Positions 1 to 8,481 of a stretch of 64,000 nt of DNA are shown here, in pieces. The position numbers and the translations under genes are program-made. The notes beneath the pieces were generated by a model that had not been told where the DNA came from, did not search any database, and worked only from the letters and a program-made list of their open reading frames with translations. Source of the stretch: Acinetobacter gerneri DSM 14967 = CIP 107464 = MTCC 9824 (GTDB lineage Bacteria > Pseudomonadota > Gammaproteobacteria > Pseudomonadales > Moraxellaceae); NCBI RefSeq assembly GCF_000368565.1, contig NZ_KB849539.1:2381-66380 (forward strand). Reading direction: 5' to 3'. Each line of letters opens with the position of its first letter. The first letter of the stretch is position 1.

Positions 1-555
1 GATGCACCAACAGCGGCACTGGTTTCTGATACGGGTATTCCAGGTGATGGCGTGACTTCAAATGGTGAAGTGGCTGTAACCTTGACGGACAGTGGCGTAG
101 ACAACTGGCAGTACAGTACTGATGGCGGTGTAACATGGTCGACAGTACAAACTGCGGACAACAACCGCTTCACCTTGGCGGATGGTGATTACCCAGCAGG
201 ACAAGTACAAGTCCGAGAAGTAGACCCAGCAGGAAACATTTCAAATGCTTATGAAATGGGTCATCTACAAGTTTACAATGGCGCACCACCACAACCACAA
301 GCATCGCTTGTGAACGATACAGGTGTTGATAATAATGACCAAATCACCACTGATGGTACCTTGCAAATCACGGGCATTCTCCCAGGATTTACATGGAAAT
401 ACTCATTGGATGGTGGTACGACCTTCGTCGATGGTTCAAGCGATAACTTGTTGGTATTACCAGCAGGTACATATGACAATGTCATGATCTTCCAAGTGAA
501 TGATATTGGTAGTAGTGGTACAGCTTGGAATACTGGTGAAATTGAAGTGGTTGCA
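1..555 (+). repeat. Adhesin internal long repeat, copy 1
   Basis: Bases 1 to about 555 align with 1396 to about 1950 at a constant offset of 1395 bases, with only scattered substitutions. The copy encodes two Ig-like modules of the adhesin. The true left edge may lie outside the window. Confidence 0.8.
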
Positions 556-2424
556 CCAATCACGCTTGGCTTAAGCTTGGCAGCAGATACCGGTTCAAGT
601 GCTACTGATGGCATTACCAGCAATGGCACAATCAATGTCACAGGGATCAACCAGTCCGCATCGACAGGGACTTGGGAATATTCGACAGATGGTGGAACAA
701 CATGGACACCAGGTTCAGGCACAAGCTTCACATTACCAAGTGATGGAACTTATGCAGCGGATCAAATCCAAGTACGCCAATCTAACCCTGCGTTTACTTC
801 AGATTCGATTACGAAGTTTGGTAATGTTGTGTTGGATAACAGCGCACCAGATGCACCAGTGATCTTGAATGTGAGTGCGGCGGATGTCGTCACAGGCACA
901 GCAGAGAAAAACAGTGTTGTGACCGTTAAGTTTGCTGACAACACGACAGAAATCGTTACTGTATCAAGCACTGGAACTTGGAGTGTGACACATCCAGGTA
1001 TCGTGAATGGTTCAACCATTACAGCGACAGCAACGGATACAGCAGGTAATATCAGCCCAGAAGCGAGCAAAGTTGTTGATAATTCAGCACCAGCAACGCC
1101 GACAGGCTATGTGGATAATGTTGCGCCAGAAGAAGGCACATTTGCTTCAGGAACATCGACCAACGATACAACGCCAGGCGTACTCATCGCAGCACCAGCT
1201 GCGGGTGAAACACCGAAGTTATATGTGGATGGCACAGAAGTCCCTGCGACTTATGATCCAGTAACGGGTACATTGACACCAGATGCTCCACTGGGTGAAG
1301 GCAAACATGATTTGACCTACACCTTGACTGACAGCAATGGCTTTGAAAGTGTACCGAGTGGCATATTGAGTTTAACTGTAGATACCCAAACTCCAGTAGC
1401 ACCAACAGCAGCATTGGTTTCTGATACGGGTATTCCAGGTGATGGCGTGACTTCATATGGTGAAGTGGCTGTAACCTTGACGGACAGTGGCATAGATAAC
1501 TGGCAGTACAGTACTGATGGCGGCGTAACATGGTCGACAGTACAAACTGCCAACAACAACCGCTTCACCTTGGCGGATGGCGATTACCCAGCAGGACAAG
1601 TACAAGTCCGTGAAGTCGATCCGGCAGGAAACGCATCGGATGCTTATTTATTAGGTCATTTACAAGTCTATAATGGTGCACCACCGCAACCGCAAGCATA
1701 TCTTGTGAATGACACAGGTGCAGATGATAATGACCAAATTACCACTGATGGTACCTTGCAAATCACGGGCATTCTCCCAGGATTTACATGGTCATACTCT
1801 ATTGATGATGGTCCATTCATTACAGGTTCAAGTGATAACTTGTTAGTATTACCAATTGGTACTTACGATAACATTATGATTTCTCAAGTGAATGATATTG
1901 GTAGCAGTGGTCAAGCATGGAATACGGGTAGAATTGAGGTTGTTGCATCTGATAGTGGATCTGTTGTTGCGCCATTTGCTGCATTCTCGGCGCTAGAGGA
2001 TACAACACCAAGTAATACGACTGAAACTTCGACCTCTGCAAATGATACGTTTAACTCAACTGCATCACAGCACAACACAGTGATCTTTAATGTGTTAAAT
2101 AACGCAGATGCAACAGGTGGAAATGGTCAAGATACTTGGAATGGATTTACGGTTACGCCTACAGATGCAAGTTCAACAGTACAAAGTACTCAAGATGTGA
2201 TTGATGTAACTAAGCTGTTGAGCGGACAATCAGTAGACGCAACGAATATTTCTAAGTTTGTGACTTCTGTGACTGTAAATAACACTGAAGGCGGTAAAGA
2301 CACCGTGATTGCAATTGATCGTGACGGTGCAGGCGGTTCATTTAATTCAACAGACATTTTGACATTGAAAAATGTTGATACGACTGTAGATGAATTAATC
2401 AAAAATCATCAATTATTATATTAA
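1..2424 (+). CDS. Bap-like giant adhesin, C-terminal part (5' end outside window)
   Basis: The frame is open from the first base, so the gene starts upstream; any start inside the window (for example the GTG at 52) is an artefact. The protein consists of tandem Ig-like beta-sandwich modules rich in Thr, Ser, Asp and Gly, with recurring motifs such as WQYSTDGGVTW and VQVREVDPAGN. The last ~130 residues (NTVIFNVLNNADATGGNG... to the C-terminus, with DVIDVTKLL and DILTLKNVD) match the type I secretion C-terminal target domain seen in Bap/LapA-type surface proteins. It probably mediates surface attachment and biofilm formation after export by an ABC-type secretion system, which is not in this window. 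A strong terminator follows directly. Family assignment is firm; total size is unknown. Confidence 0.85.
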   Translation, partial: DAPTAALVSDTGIPGDGVTSNGEVAVTLTDSGVDNWQYSTDGGVTWSTVQTADNNRFTLADGDYPAGQVQVREVDPAGNISNAYEMGHLQVYNGAPPQPQASLVNDTGVDNNDQITTDGTLQITGILPGFTWKYSLDGGTTFVDGSSDNLLVLPAGTYDNVMIFQVNDIGSSGTAWNTGEIEVVAPITLGLSLAADTGSSATDGITSNGTINVTGINQSASTGTWEYSTDGGTTWTPGSGTSFTLPSDGTYAADQIQVRQSNPAFTSDSITKFGNVVLDNSAPDAPVILNVSAADVVTGTAEKNSVVTVKFADNTTEIVTVSSTGTWSVTHPGIVNGSTITATATDTAGNISPEASKVVDNSAPATPTGYVDNVAPEEGTFASGTSTNDTTPGVLIAAPAAGETPKLYVDGTEVPATYDPVTGTLTPDAPLGEGKHDLTYTLTDSNGFESVPSGILSLTVDTQTPVAPTAALVSDTGIPGDGVTSYGEVAVTLTDSGIDNWQYSTDGGVTWSTVQTANNNRFTLADGDYPAGQVQVREVDPAGNASDAYLLGHLQVYNGAPPQPQAYLVNDTGADDNDQITTDGTLQITGILPGFTWSYSIDDGPFITGSSDNLLVLPIGTYDNIMISQVNDIGSSGQAWNTGRIEVVASDSGSVVAPFAAFSALEDTTPSNTTETSTSANDTFNSTASQHNTVIFNVLNNADATGGNGQDTWNGFTVTPTDASSTVQSTQDVIDVTKLLSGQSVDATNISKFVTSVTVNNTEGGKDTVIAIDRDGAGGSFNSTDILTLKNVDTTVDELIKNHQLLY
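1396..1950 (+). repeat. Adhesin internal long repeat, copy 2
   Basis: Second copy of the 555-base repeat, offset 1395 from copy 1. The first 300 bases are almost identical at the DNA level, including silent positions; the second half has diverged more. This implies recent duplication or gene conversion inside the gene. Confidence 0.8.
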
Positions 2425-2446
2425 TCAATGATTTGATTAAGATATA

Positions 2447-2476
2447 AAAGAGGATCTTCGGATCCTCTTTTTTTTC
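2447..2476 (+). terminator. Rho-independent terminator of the adhesin gene
   Basis: A perfect 10-bp stem AAAGAGGATC / GATCCTCTTT with a TTCG tetraloop is followed by a T run, 23 bases after the adhesin stop codon. Confidence 0.9.
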
Positions 2477-2518
2477 TTAAAATATGCAAGCTAGGAATAT
2501 ATAGCGATGTTTAGTAAT

Positions 2519-2548
2519 AAAAAAGCCAGAATAGATTCTGGCTTTTTC
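2519..2548 (-). terminator. Terminator of the alpha/beta hydrolase gene (possibly bidirectional)
   Basis: The inverted repeat AAAAAGCCAGAAT / ATTCTGGCTTTTT has A and T runs on both sides, so it can work in both directions. It lies about 60 bases beyond the 3' end of the minus-strand hydrolase gene. Confidence 0.8.
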
Positions 2549-2607
2549 TACTAAAATTGATTTTAAAATGGAAATAAAACGAAGACGATTCTTAAAAATA
2601 TAACAGG

Positions 2608-3585
2608 TTATTTTGCATTCTTCTTTAAAAAATCTAGATAAGGCTTAACTAACAGCTGTTCTTGTTCCATGATTGGCATATGTCCAACACCTTTTAAAAT
2701 CACAGGATCTTGAGCATTTTTCAGTAAGCTTTTTAGTTCAGATGCAGCTTCAACATTAATGATTTTATCTTGATCACCCCATGCAATCAGTACAGGTTGA
2801 TCAATTGAACGAGTCGCCAAAGAGAAAGTATCAGGCGTGTAGAGTTTAGCCATCGTTACCAATTGTTCAACCAATTTTGAAGTATTTTCCTGCTGAGAAA
2901 TCATCATTTTTTCTTGTTCGACTTTTAGCTCATTTGGCACAAAAGGAGGCAGCGCAGTCGCAATTGAAAATAGGCGGTCAAAATCACCGGGTTTACGCAC
3001 TACAAATTGGCGTAATAAAGTAGGATCTTTGAGATAAGGCGTATTGGCAGATTTAAACACGCCTGCGGAATCAACTAAAAATAAGGATTGAGTATCAATA
3101 GGATATTGCGCGGTATAGAGCAGGGCAATAGCTCCCCCCATACTATGACCTGCAATATTTAAATTTTTATCCACTTTTGCAGCTTCAGCAAAACGACGTA
3201 ATTTCTCAGCTAGATTTGGTATCGAATAATCAAAGTCAGCAGGGACTTTACTATCGCCTTGACCAGGTAAATCAGGAATAATCACGTGATAATGTGGTGT
3301 TAAATAACGTGCTACGCGATTCCAGTTATCACGGCTACCTGCCAAGCCATGGACCAGCATGACTGTAGGTTTAGAAGCATCACCACCTTCGCTATAAGCC
3401 CAATCAATATCCGCAACTTTTAAACGTTTACTTTGCAAGCCAGCCCAAGCACGTTCTTGTTGCAAAACACTTTGAATATTGATTGAGGAAGAAGCTGCAT
3501 GTGATGAAGTTGCGATACTCAGCACGCCTGCAGAACCCATTGCAAGACAAGCTGATAATAATAATTTGGGAAAAGTCCGTTTCAT
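2608..3585 (-). CDS. Exported alpha/beta-fold hydrolase (lipase/esterase-like)
   Basis: About 325 residues. The preferred start encodes MKRTFPKLLL, with AAGAG about ten bases upstream; a longer frame begins at 3624 but lacks a ribosome site. An N-terminal signal peptide (hydrophobic core, then SSHAA) predicts export to the periplasm or beyond. Alpha/beta-hydrolase marks are the oxyanion region VMLVHGLAGS, the nucleophile elbow GHSMGG, and the C-terminal catalytic His in GVGHMPIMEQ. The acidic residue is probably in WGDQDKI. The substrate cannot be read from sequence; esters or lipids are likely. The gene stands alone, convergent with the adhesin gene, with its own terminator. Confidence 0.85.
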   Translation of the reverse strand: MKRTFPKLLLSACLAMGSAGVLSIATSSHAASSSINIQSVLQQERAWAGLQSKRLKVADIDWAYSEGGDASKPTVMLVHGLAGSRDNWNRVARYLTPHYHVIIPDLPGQGDSKVPADFDYSIPNLAEKLRRFAEAAKVDKNLNIAGHSMGGAIALLYTAQYPIDTQSLFLVDSAGVFKSANTPYLKDPTLLRQFVVRKPGDFDRLFSIATALPPFVPNELKVEQEKMMISQQENTSKLVEQLVTMAKLYTPDTFSLATRSIDQPVLIAWGDQDKIINVEAASELKSLLKNAQDPVILKGVGHMPIMEQEQLLVKPYLDFLKKNAK

Positions 3586-3695
3586 TTTAAATACTCTTGT
3601 TTTAGTTTTAAAAAACTTTGCCAAATTAGCCTAAAATAGTTAGTGAATAAAAGCATTTGCTAAAAAAATACAAAGCATATATTTAAGGTCAATCT

Positions 3696-4028
3696 ATGAC
3701 AGTACAGTCGAAAGTCTCAGATGAATTGGCGCGACAAATATTGGAGGTCGTGATACGAATTCCCAAAGGGAAAGTTGCAAGTTATGGACAAATCGCACGA
3801 ATGGCTGGTTTACCAAAACATGCAAGGTTGGTGGGGTATGTATTAAAACACTTAGATGAAACCAGTGAAGTGCCGTGGTATCGAGTGATCAATTCTCAGG
3901 GAAAAATTAGCCTAAGCAAATTGGATGAAAAAGGAGAAAATATTCAAATTATAAAATTGAGAGAAGAGGGGATTTTGGCAGCAAATGGCAAAGTCGATTT
4001 AAAACAATTTGCATGGCAAAGTGACTAA
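3696..4028 (+). CDS. MGMT-like alkyltransferase-like (ATL) protein
   Basis: A 110-residue protein matching the DNA-binding domain of O6-alkylguanine-DNA alkyltransferases, with the winged helix KGKVASYGQIARMAG and the region VPWYRVINSQGKIS. The active-site motif PCHR is replaced by PWYR, so the alkyl-accepting Cys is absent. This is the signature of ATL proteins, which bind O6-alkylguanine without repairing it and flag lesions for nucleotide excision repair (known for E. coli YbaZ and yeast Atl1). The gene is divergent from the hydrolase gene and ends at a shared convergent terminator. Assignment to the family is firm; its role in repair is inferred from homologues. Confidence 0.88.
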   Translation: MTVQSKVSDELARQILEVVIRIPKGKVASYGQIARMAGLPKHARLVGYVLKHLDETSEVPWYRVINSQGKISLSKLDEKGENIQIIKLREEGILAANGKVDLKQFAWQSD

Positions 4029-4049
4029 ACGGATATTAAGTCGAAAAAC

Positions 4050-4086
4050 ATAAGCTCCTTACTCGGCCAGAGAATAAGGAGCTTAT
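4050..4086. terminator. Convergent hairpin between ATL and universal stress protein genes
   Basis: Perfect 12-bp arms ATAAGCTCCTTA (4050-4061) and TAAGGAGCTTAT (4075-4086) enclose a 13-base loop. T runs are weak, so termination may be only partly intrinsic. Confidence 0.6.
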
Positions 4087-4090
4087 CGGG

Positions 4091-4534
4091 TTAGTCTTGG
4101 CGAACGATTAAGACAGGAATCTTAACTTCACCGAGGACATTCTGTGCAACGCTTCCCAGAATGAACTTTTTAAAACCAGTTCGTCCATGAGACCCCATGA
4201 CAATTAGATCTGCGCCAACTTTGTTAGTAGCCTCAACAATTTCACGATGAACCACTTGACCTTCCGCAATCAAAGTATCAACGACGATACCTTCTTCTCG
4301 GAATTTTTGTTTCGCCAAGTCCAAAGTTTCTTGAATATTGTTTTTTGCACGCTCGATAATATCGCTACTTTGTGTTGCAGTAATATATTGGGCTTCGATA
4401 TAAGGATCAATCGTCAAAACTTGTAGTACTGTTATTTTACAACGAAAATTTTTAGCCATATCTGCTGCATGTGCTACAGCTGTCATTGAAGTTTCAGAAC
4501 CATCAATCGGAACTAAAATATGTTCATATACCAT
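4091..4534 (-). CDS. Universal stress protein, UspA family
   Basis: 147 residues, the usual length for a single-domain Usp. The N-terminus MVYEHILVPIDGSE and the C-terminal ATP-binding signature G-x2-G-x9-G-S (GSHGRTGFKKFILGS) indicate the ATP-binding UspF/MJ0577-like branch. Such cytoplasmic dimers help survival under starvation and stress, although the biochemical output is usually unknown. The gene is monocistronic; a very AT-rich region of about 870 bases lies upstream and should contain its promoter. Confidence 0.92.
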   Translation of the reverse strand: MVYEHILVPIDGSETSMTAVAHAADMAKNFRCKITVLQVLTIDPYIEAQYITATQSSDIIERAKNNIQETLDLAKQKFREEGIVVDTLIAEGQVVHREIVEATNKVGADLIVMGSHGRTGFKKFILGSVAQNVLGEVKIPVLIVRQD

Positions 4535-5402
4535 AATTTTTCTCGCTATATCTAAGGTAAATCTTATTTGAAAAAATAAATGTATATTGGTGTAAAATAC
4601 TTATAATCCTTATTAAAACAGTAAGGATAAATAAATATTAAGGTCATAATTTAAACTAACATAAAATAGTTTAAAAATCATTTAATATTCCACTAAAGTT
4701 AATAAAAATATTTTTTAATAAATTAAACATTGATGAATAATAAATAAATTTTAAATAATGTGATTTTCTATGCAAATTTTAATTTCCTTCATAAAATCGA
4801 GTAAAATAATAGGATTATTTTTTAATGAAAATTATTTAAGTGTTTTTAAATAAAACTAAGTAAATGTAAATTTTAAATGATTTTGCATTTAAAATAATAT
4901 TACGTGAAAAATATAATAATATTACTTTATTTTAATTTTCTTTGATTCGTTTTTAGGTATTTATTATCTCTTAACAATAGATTTCTTTGATCAGTCAAAA
5001 AGGATTGAATAATATATTATTTTATAAAATAATATAGCAAGTTCCTTCTCCTGAGCAAGAATCAAAGCACTGCTTTGATCGTAGCGCAAGACGTAGTGAG
5101 GAGAAGCTTAGGATGAGGAGAGATTTCTAATAGAATTTCATCTTCTTGCGGAACATGTTCCTGATCCTGTAGAAAGGAGAGCCAACCGCATTGTAAAACA
5201 TAATTTTAATCTAAAATCTATTTATGCAAATGATCCAATATTTTGAGAAATATCATGCTTTAAAGAGACTGGGGGAGTTTATCTCTGATACTTAAAAAAA
5301 GCGCAGGGATGGCTATAGCATAAGTACGATGCTGGTTTAGCCGAGCAAATCACATTGTCATTTCATCAATAGATGATCTAGAGTCTAGAGAGCAGAAGTC
5401 TA
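4535..5402. other. AT-rich intergenic region with repeat debris
   Basis: No intact gene is visible in 868 bases. 4535-5040 is extremely AT-rich. At 5041-5116 a segment with the hairpin ATCAAAGC-act-GCTTTGAT and the flanks TTCTCCTGAG / GTGAGGAGAAG resembles dispersed Acinetobacter intergenic repeats. A possible degenerate coding remnant follows at 5112-5295. Confidence 0.6.
5112..5295 (+). pseudogene. Possible degenerate coding remnant, unrecognised
   Basis: A 44-codon stretch without an ATG start (contains FHLLAEHVPDPVERRANRIV) ends at a TGA at 5244. A one-base shift continues for 16 codons (EKYHALKRLGEFISDT) before TAA. The composition looks more like coding DNA than the surrounding AT-rich sequence, but I do not recognise the family and chance cannot be excluded. 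Confidence 0.25.
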
Positions 5403-6032
5403 TTATTCTGGATTAGATGCACTTAAATATAGAGCTAAAGCATCTACATCATCACCTTGAAGTTGTTCACGTATTTTCAAGATAACTTTTTCATCTAAAT
5501 CATAAAGCTTGAGTGCAAGCAGTTTTTCGATTTTATCTTGATCAAAACGATATTTTATAATTTGCGCGGGAACGCCAGCCACAACAGCATAAGGTGGTAC
5601 ATCTTTGGTCACAACTGATCCTGCTGCAACGACTACACCTTCGCCAAGATGCACGCCTTGCATGATCATGGCACGACTGCCAATCCAGCAAGCATCATCA
5701 ATTTTGGTATCTCCAGCAACGACAAAGCTACGAGTATCAAAAGGGAAAGTGCAAATCCAGTCAGGGCGGTGTAGTTGATTTCCACCCATCATAATCACGC
5801 ATTCAGCGCCAAAACTGACAAAATTGCCAATGTACAGTTGATCTATAGGTTTATCTTCAGTGGTGGCTTTTTCATGTAAATAACGCACCACACAGCGCTC
5901 AAAGCCTTGATCCCAATAAGCAGAATAATACGAATAATTTCCTTTGATATGAATGTTAGGATTGGTATTGGTTTTAGCAATAAACTCAAATTCACACCAA
6001 TGTTTTACAGGAGAATTAATCGAATCAGACAT
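5403..6032 (-). CDS. CatB/Vat-like hexapeptide-repeat acetyltransferase
   Basis: The preferred ATG start (MSDSINSPVK) gives 209 residues, normal for xenobiotic acetyltransferases; an in-frame TTG seven codons upstream is less likely. Family features are the N-terminal GNYSYYSAYWD motif, the region YIGNFVSFGAECVIMMGGNQLHRPDW containing the usual catalytic His, left-handed beta-helix hexapeptides (DTKIDDACWIGSRAMI, GVHLGEGVVVAAGSVV), and the PPYAVVAGVPAQIIKYRF tail. Members O-acetylate chloramphenicol or streptogramins, but many chromosomal homologues have unknown acceptors, so no resistance phenotype should be assumed. The gene stands alone, with no clear terminator nearby. Confidence 0.85.
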   Translation of the reverse strand: MSDSINSPVKHWCEFEFIAKTNTNPNIHIKGNYSYYSAYWDQGFERCVVRYLHEKATTEDKPIDQLYIGNFVSFGAECVIMMGGNQLHRPDWICTFPFDTRSFVVAGDTKIDDACWIGSRAMIMQGVHLGEGVVVAAGSVVTKDVPPYAVVAGVPAQIIKYRFDQDKIEKLLALKLYDLDEKVILKIREQLQGDDVDALALYLSASNPE

Positions 6033-6166
6033 TTCACAAGATTTTGATGACAAAGCAAAATTATAGCTGAGTTATGCGATAAATCTCAGCTTCTCTTATC
6101 AATTAACTCGCAAAAAGCAGTTTTATTGATTTTCAATATCAAACTTCGATACAACATGGCTGCTCA

Positions 6167-7060
6167 TCAGTATTTATTTTTACGCAGATGAAGCATGTGT
6201 GTGGCATGGGTATGACGGATATAGTCTGGGCGTTTTTCGAAATAGCGTTGACTGATTTCAAGTCCAGTTAAATCTTCAACGACTTCATAACCCATATTTT
6301 CTAAAGACTGATGTAGATGTTCTGGTAAAAATGCACCAATCAGCGGCTCTTTTAAAAGTTGCGTAAATCGTGAAAGCAACATACTACCGATACGCTCAAT
6401 CCCTAACAGATTGCGATAATCAACAGAATAATCTAAAACAACCTCACTTCCATCAACTACAAAATCAGCAATATTTTTTAAAGTCGCAAGTGTAGTTTCT
6501 GGTTGCAAATAATGTGTCGTACCCAACCAAGAATAAAATCCTGCTTTGTTTTTGTCATAAGCACTGCGACTCAGTGCGTCTGAGAGACTTTCCTTTTCAA
6601 AATCAATGCAAACGAACTCAACATTTTTAGGTACATTGCCGTATTTTTGCAATTTATGAAGTTTGAGTTTTTGAGTATCGGGATGATCAACTTCAAAGAT
6701 ACGTAGATTTGGATATAAGTTTGCCAAACGCAAAATAAATGAATCTAAGCCTGCACCAACCAATATATATTGTTCAATGCCATTTTCGATGGCTTGTTTG
6801 AGCAAATCTTCGCTATAACGGGATCTGGCAACGACTTGTCCAGTCAATTTTCCAAAAGTACGATTGACAGGTGCTGAATTGAATAATCGGGTAAATGTTT
6901 GATTGGATAATAATTTTCGCCATTCAGTACTGGTCATGTCCAGCGCGAAAGGGTCTGAAAAAACTGGATTAATGGCGTTCAAATAATGATTAGCACGTAT
7001 TGCTGCTGCCGCTAAAGCTGTTTTGCTGGCACGTCCTGCTTTCATTGTTGTTTTCCCCAT
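6167..7060 (-). CDS. Class I SAM-dependent methyltransferase, leucine carboxyl methyltransferase-like
   Basis: 297 residues of the family often named by TIGR00027 / LCM-like methyltransferases. Evidence includes N-terminal RASKTALAAAAIRANHY, the SAM-binding motif QYILVGAGLDSFILRL, the acidic strand end RIFEVDHPDTQ, and the motif FYSWLGTTHYL. These enzymes methylate small molecules or carboxyl groups; no substrate can be proposed. The ATG at 7060 is followed four codons later by another (MKAGRAS) that has GGGGA at good distance, so the true start may be 7048. Upstream lies a repeat-rich gap and no operon partner. Confidence 0.82.
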   Translation of the reverse strand: MGKTTMKAGRASKTALAAAAIRANHYLNAINPVFSDPFALDMTSTEWRKLLSNQTFTRLFNSAPVNRTFGKLTGQVVARSRYSEDLLKQAIENGIEQYILVGAGLDSFILRLANLYPNLRIFEVDHPDTQKLKLHKLQKYGNVPKNVEFVCIDFEKESLSDALSRSAYDKNKAGFYSWLGTTHYLQPETTLATLKNIADFVVDGSEVVLDYSVDYRNLLGIERIGSMLLSRFTQLLKEPLIGAFLPEHLHQSLENMGYEVVEDLTGLEISQRYFEKRPDYIRHTHATHMLHLRKNKY

Positions 7061-7230
7061 TTTTTTAAAGTGTTATTTTTTTTAGTGTAGCTCAAAGACT
7101 TAATTTTGAAATAGCAAAAAAGGACTATTTGTAATTATTTATTGAAAAAAAATTCTGATTTTTAACATAAATTTCTAATTTTGTTGGCTAGTAGACATTT
7201 AATATTTTTTATTAAAATTTTTCCGTTTTT

Positions 7231-7800
7231 TAAAGAATGCACCCCATTAATTTTCCCCTTTTTAAAGAATCCACCCCAACCCTCCTTTGGAAAAGGAGGG
7301 AGCTACCTTTTTTAGGGGAGCTAGGGAGTGCGGGTAATGCAGTCAGTTAAAAAATCCACTCCATCAAGTCTCCCTCTTTTTTAAAGAGGGGTTAGGGGAG
7401 ATTCAAATATAGGATTAAGAATTTTACTGCACTGATCACATGATTCATGCGAGGATAATGTTTATTAGCAAAGAATTTATTCAATAAGTTCCTCCCTTTT
7501 TAAATAATCCACCCCAACCCTCCTTTAGAAAAGGAGGGTGCATTCTTTTTTAGAGGGGCAAGGGGAGATTAATGGCATGATTTATTTGAGGGTAATGCAG
7601 TGAGTTGAATACTTAGAATCCACTCCATCAAGTTCCCCTCTTTTTTAAAGAGGGGTTAGGGGAGATTAAAAATATAGAATCAAAAATTTTACTGCACTGA
7701 TCACATGATATATTTGAGGATAATGTTTATTAGTAAAGAATCTATCAAATAAGTTCCACTCTTTTTTTAAGAATCCACCCCAATCCTCATATAGAAAAGG
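7231..7800. repeat. Composite tandem intergenic repeat (about 2.5 units of 238-266 bases)
   Basis: Unit A (AATCCACCCCAACCCTCCTT and following hairpin) starts at 7268, 7506 and 7772. Unit B (AATCCACTCCATCAAGT, then a CCCTC-T/A-rich-GAGGG hairpin, then TTACTGCACTGATCACATGA) starts at 7353 and 7617. Each unit has small hairpins such as CCCTCCTTTGGAAAAGGAGGG. Fills most of the 851-base gap between the methyltransferase and greA; no gene is seen. 7061-7230 is simply AT-rich. Confidence 0.85.
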
Positions 7801-7857
7801 AGGGAGCGTTCCTCTAGTGAGTTTTTACCACTTAGCTATTATTAAAAATCAGAGCAT

Positions 7858-7884
7858 AAAAAAAGCCCCCATTTGAGGAGGCTT
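7858..7884 (-). terminator. greA terminator
   Basis: On the minus strand the RNA AAGCCUCC-loop-GGGGGCUU pairs fully if one U-G wobble is allowed and is followed by seven U residues, 27 bases after the greA stop. Confidence 0.85.
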
Positions 7885-7911
7885 AGATGCATTTCATACT
7901 ATAAAGATCAA

Positions 7912-8388
7912 TTATAGATATTCAACGCTAACGATTTCATATTCCACTTCGCCTTGTGGTGTGACGATTTTTGCTTCATCACCTTCATTTTTGCCAAGCA
8001 AACCACGTGCAATTGGCGAATTCACAGAAATTTTGTGAATTTTAAAGTCAGCTTCATCATCGCCAACAATTTTATAAGTTTTACGTTCTTCTGTATCAAT
8101 GTTTTCGATGGTAACTGTTACACCGAAAACCACTCGACCATTTTGTTCAAGCGTTTTGACATCAATCACTTGAACTGCGCCAAGTTTCCCCTCGATATCT
8201 TGAATACGTCCCTCGCAAAATCCTTGTTGTTCGCGTGCAGCATGATATTCAGCATTTTCTTTTAAATCACCGTGTTCACGCGCTTCTGCAATTGCAGCAG
8301 TGATACGTGGACGGTCAACTGATTTAAGTTGCTGTAATTCTTTCTCTAAGGCTTCTTTGCCTTCGGGAGTCATAGGATAACGTTGCAT
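7912..8388 (-). CDS. greA: Transcription elongation factor GreA
   Basis: 158 residues, the standard length. The N-terminal coiled coil begins [18 protein letters not shown] and carries the tip region around [20 protein letters not shown], whose acidic residues enter the RNA polymerase secondary channel. The C-terminal FKBP-like domain ends with [13 protein letters not shown]. It stimulates transcript cleavage and rescues backtracked polymerase. The gene lies 93 bases beyond carB on the same strand. The carB terminator sits between them, so greA probably also has its own promoter. The order carA-carB-greA is conserved in gammaproteobacteria such as Pseudomonas. Confidence 0.97.
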   Translation of the reverse strand: MQRYPMTPEGKEALEKELQQLKSVDRPRITAAIAEAREHGDLKENAEYHAAREQQGFCEGRIQDIEGKLGAVQVIDVKTLEQNGRVVFGVTVTIENIDTEERKTYKIVGDDEADFKIHKISVNSPIARGLLGKNEGDEAKIVTPQGEVEYEIVSVEYL

Positions 8389-8437
8389 TGTTGTCCCTCA
8401 AGTTGAGTATTAAAAAAATACACGTTTATAAAATAAA

Positions 8438-8468
8438 AAAATCCCGCCACCGATAGGTGACGGGACTT
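8438..8468 (-). terminator. Terminator between carB and greA
   Basis: Minus-strand stem AAGTCCCGTCACC / GGTGGCGGGATTT with a four-base loop and a downstream T run, 14 bases after the carB stop. Confidence 0.85.
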
Positions 8469-8481
8469 ATCGGTAAACGAA

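Noticed and set aside
5403..6032. Chloramphenicol resistance gene
   Set aside because: The protein is in the CatB/Vat superfamily, but many chromosomal members do not confer resistance, so only the family is called.
7231..7800. CRISPR array
   Set aside because: Repeat units are ~240-266 bases with internal hairpins and unequal spacing, and no cas genes are near; this is an intergenic repeat, not CRISPR.
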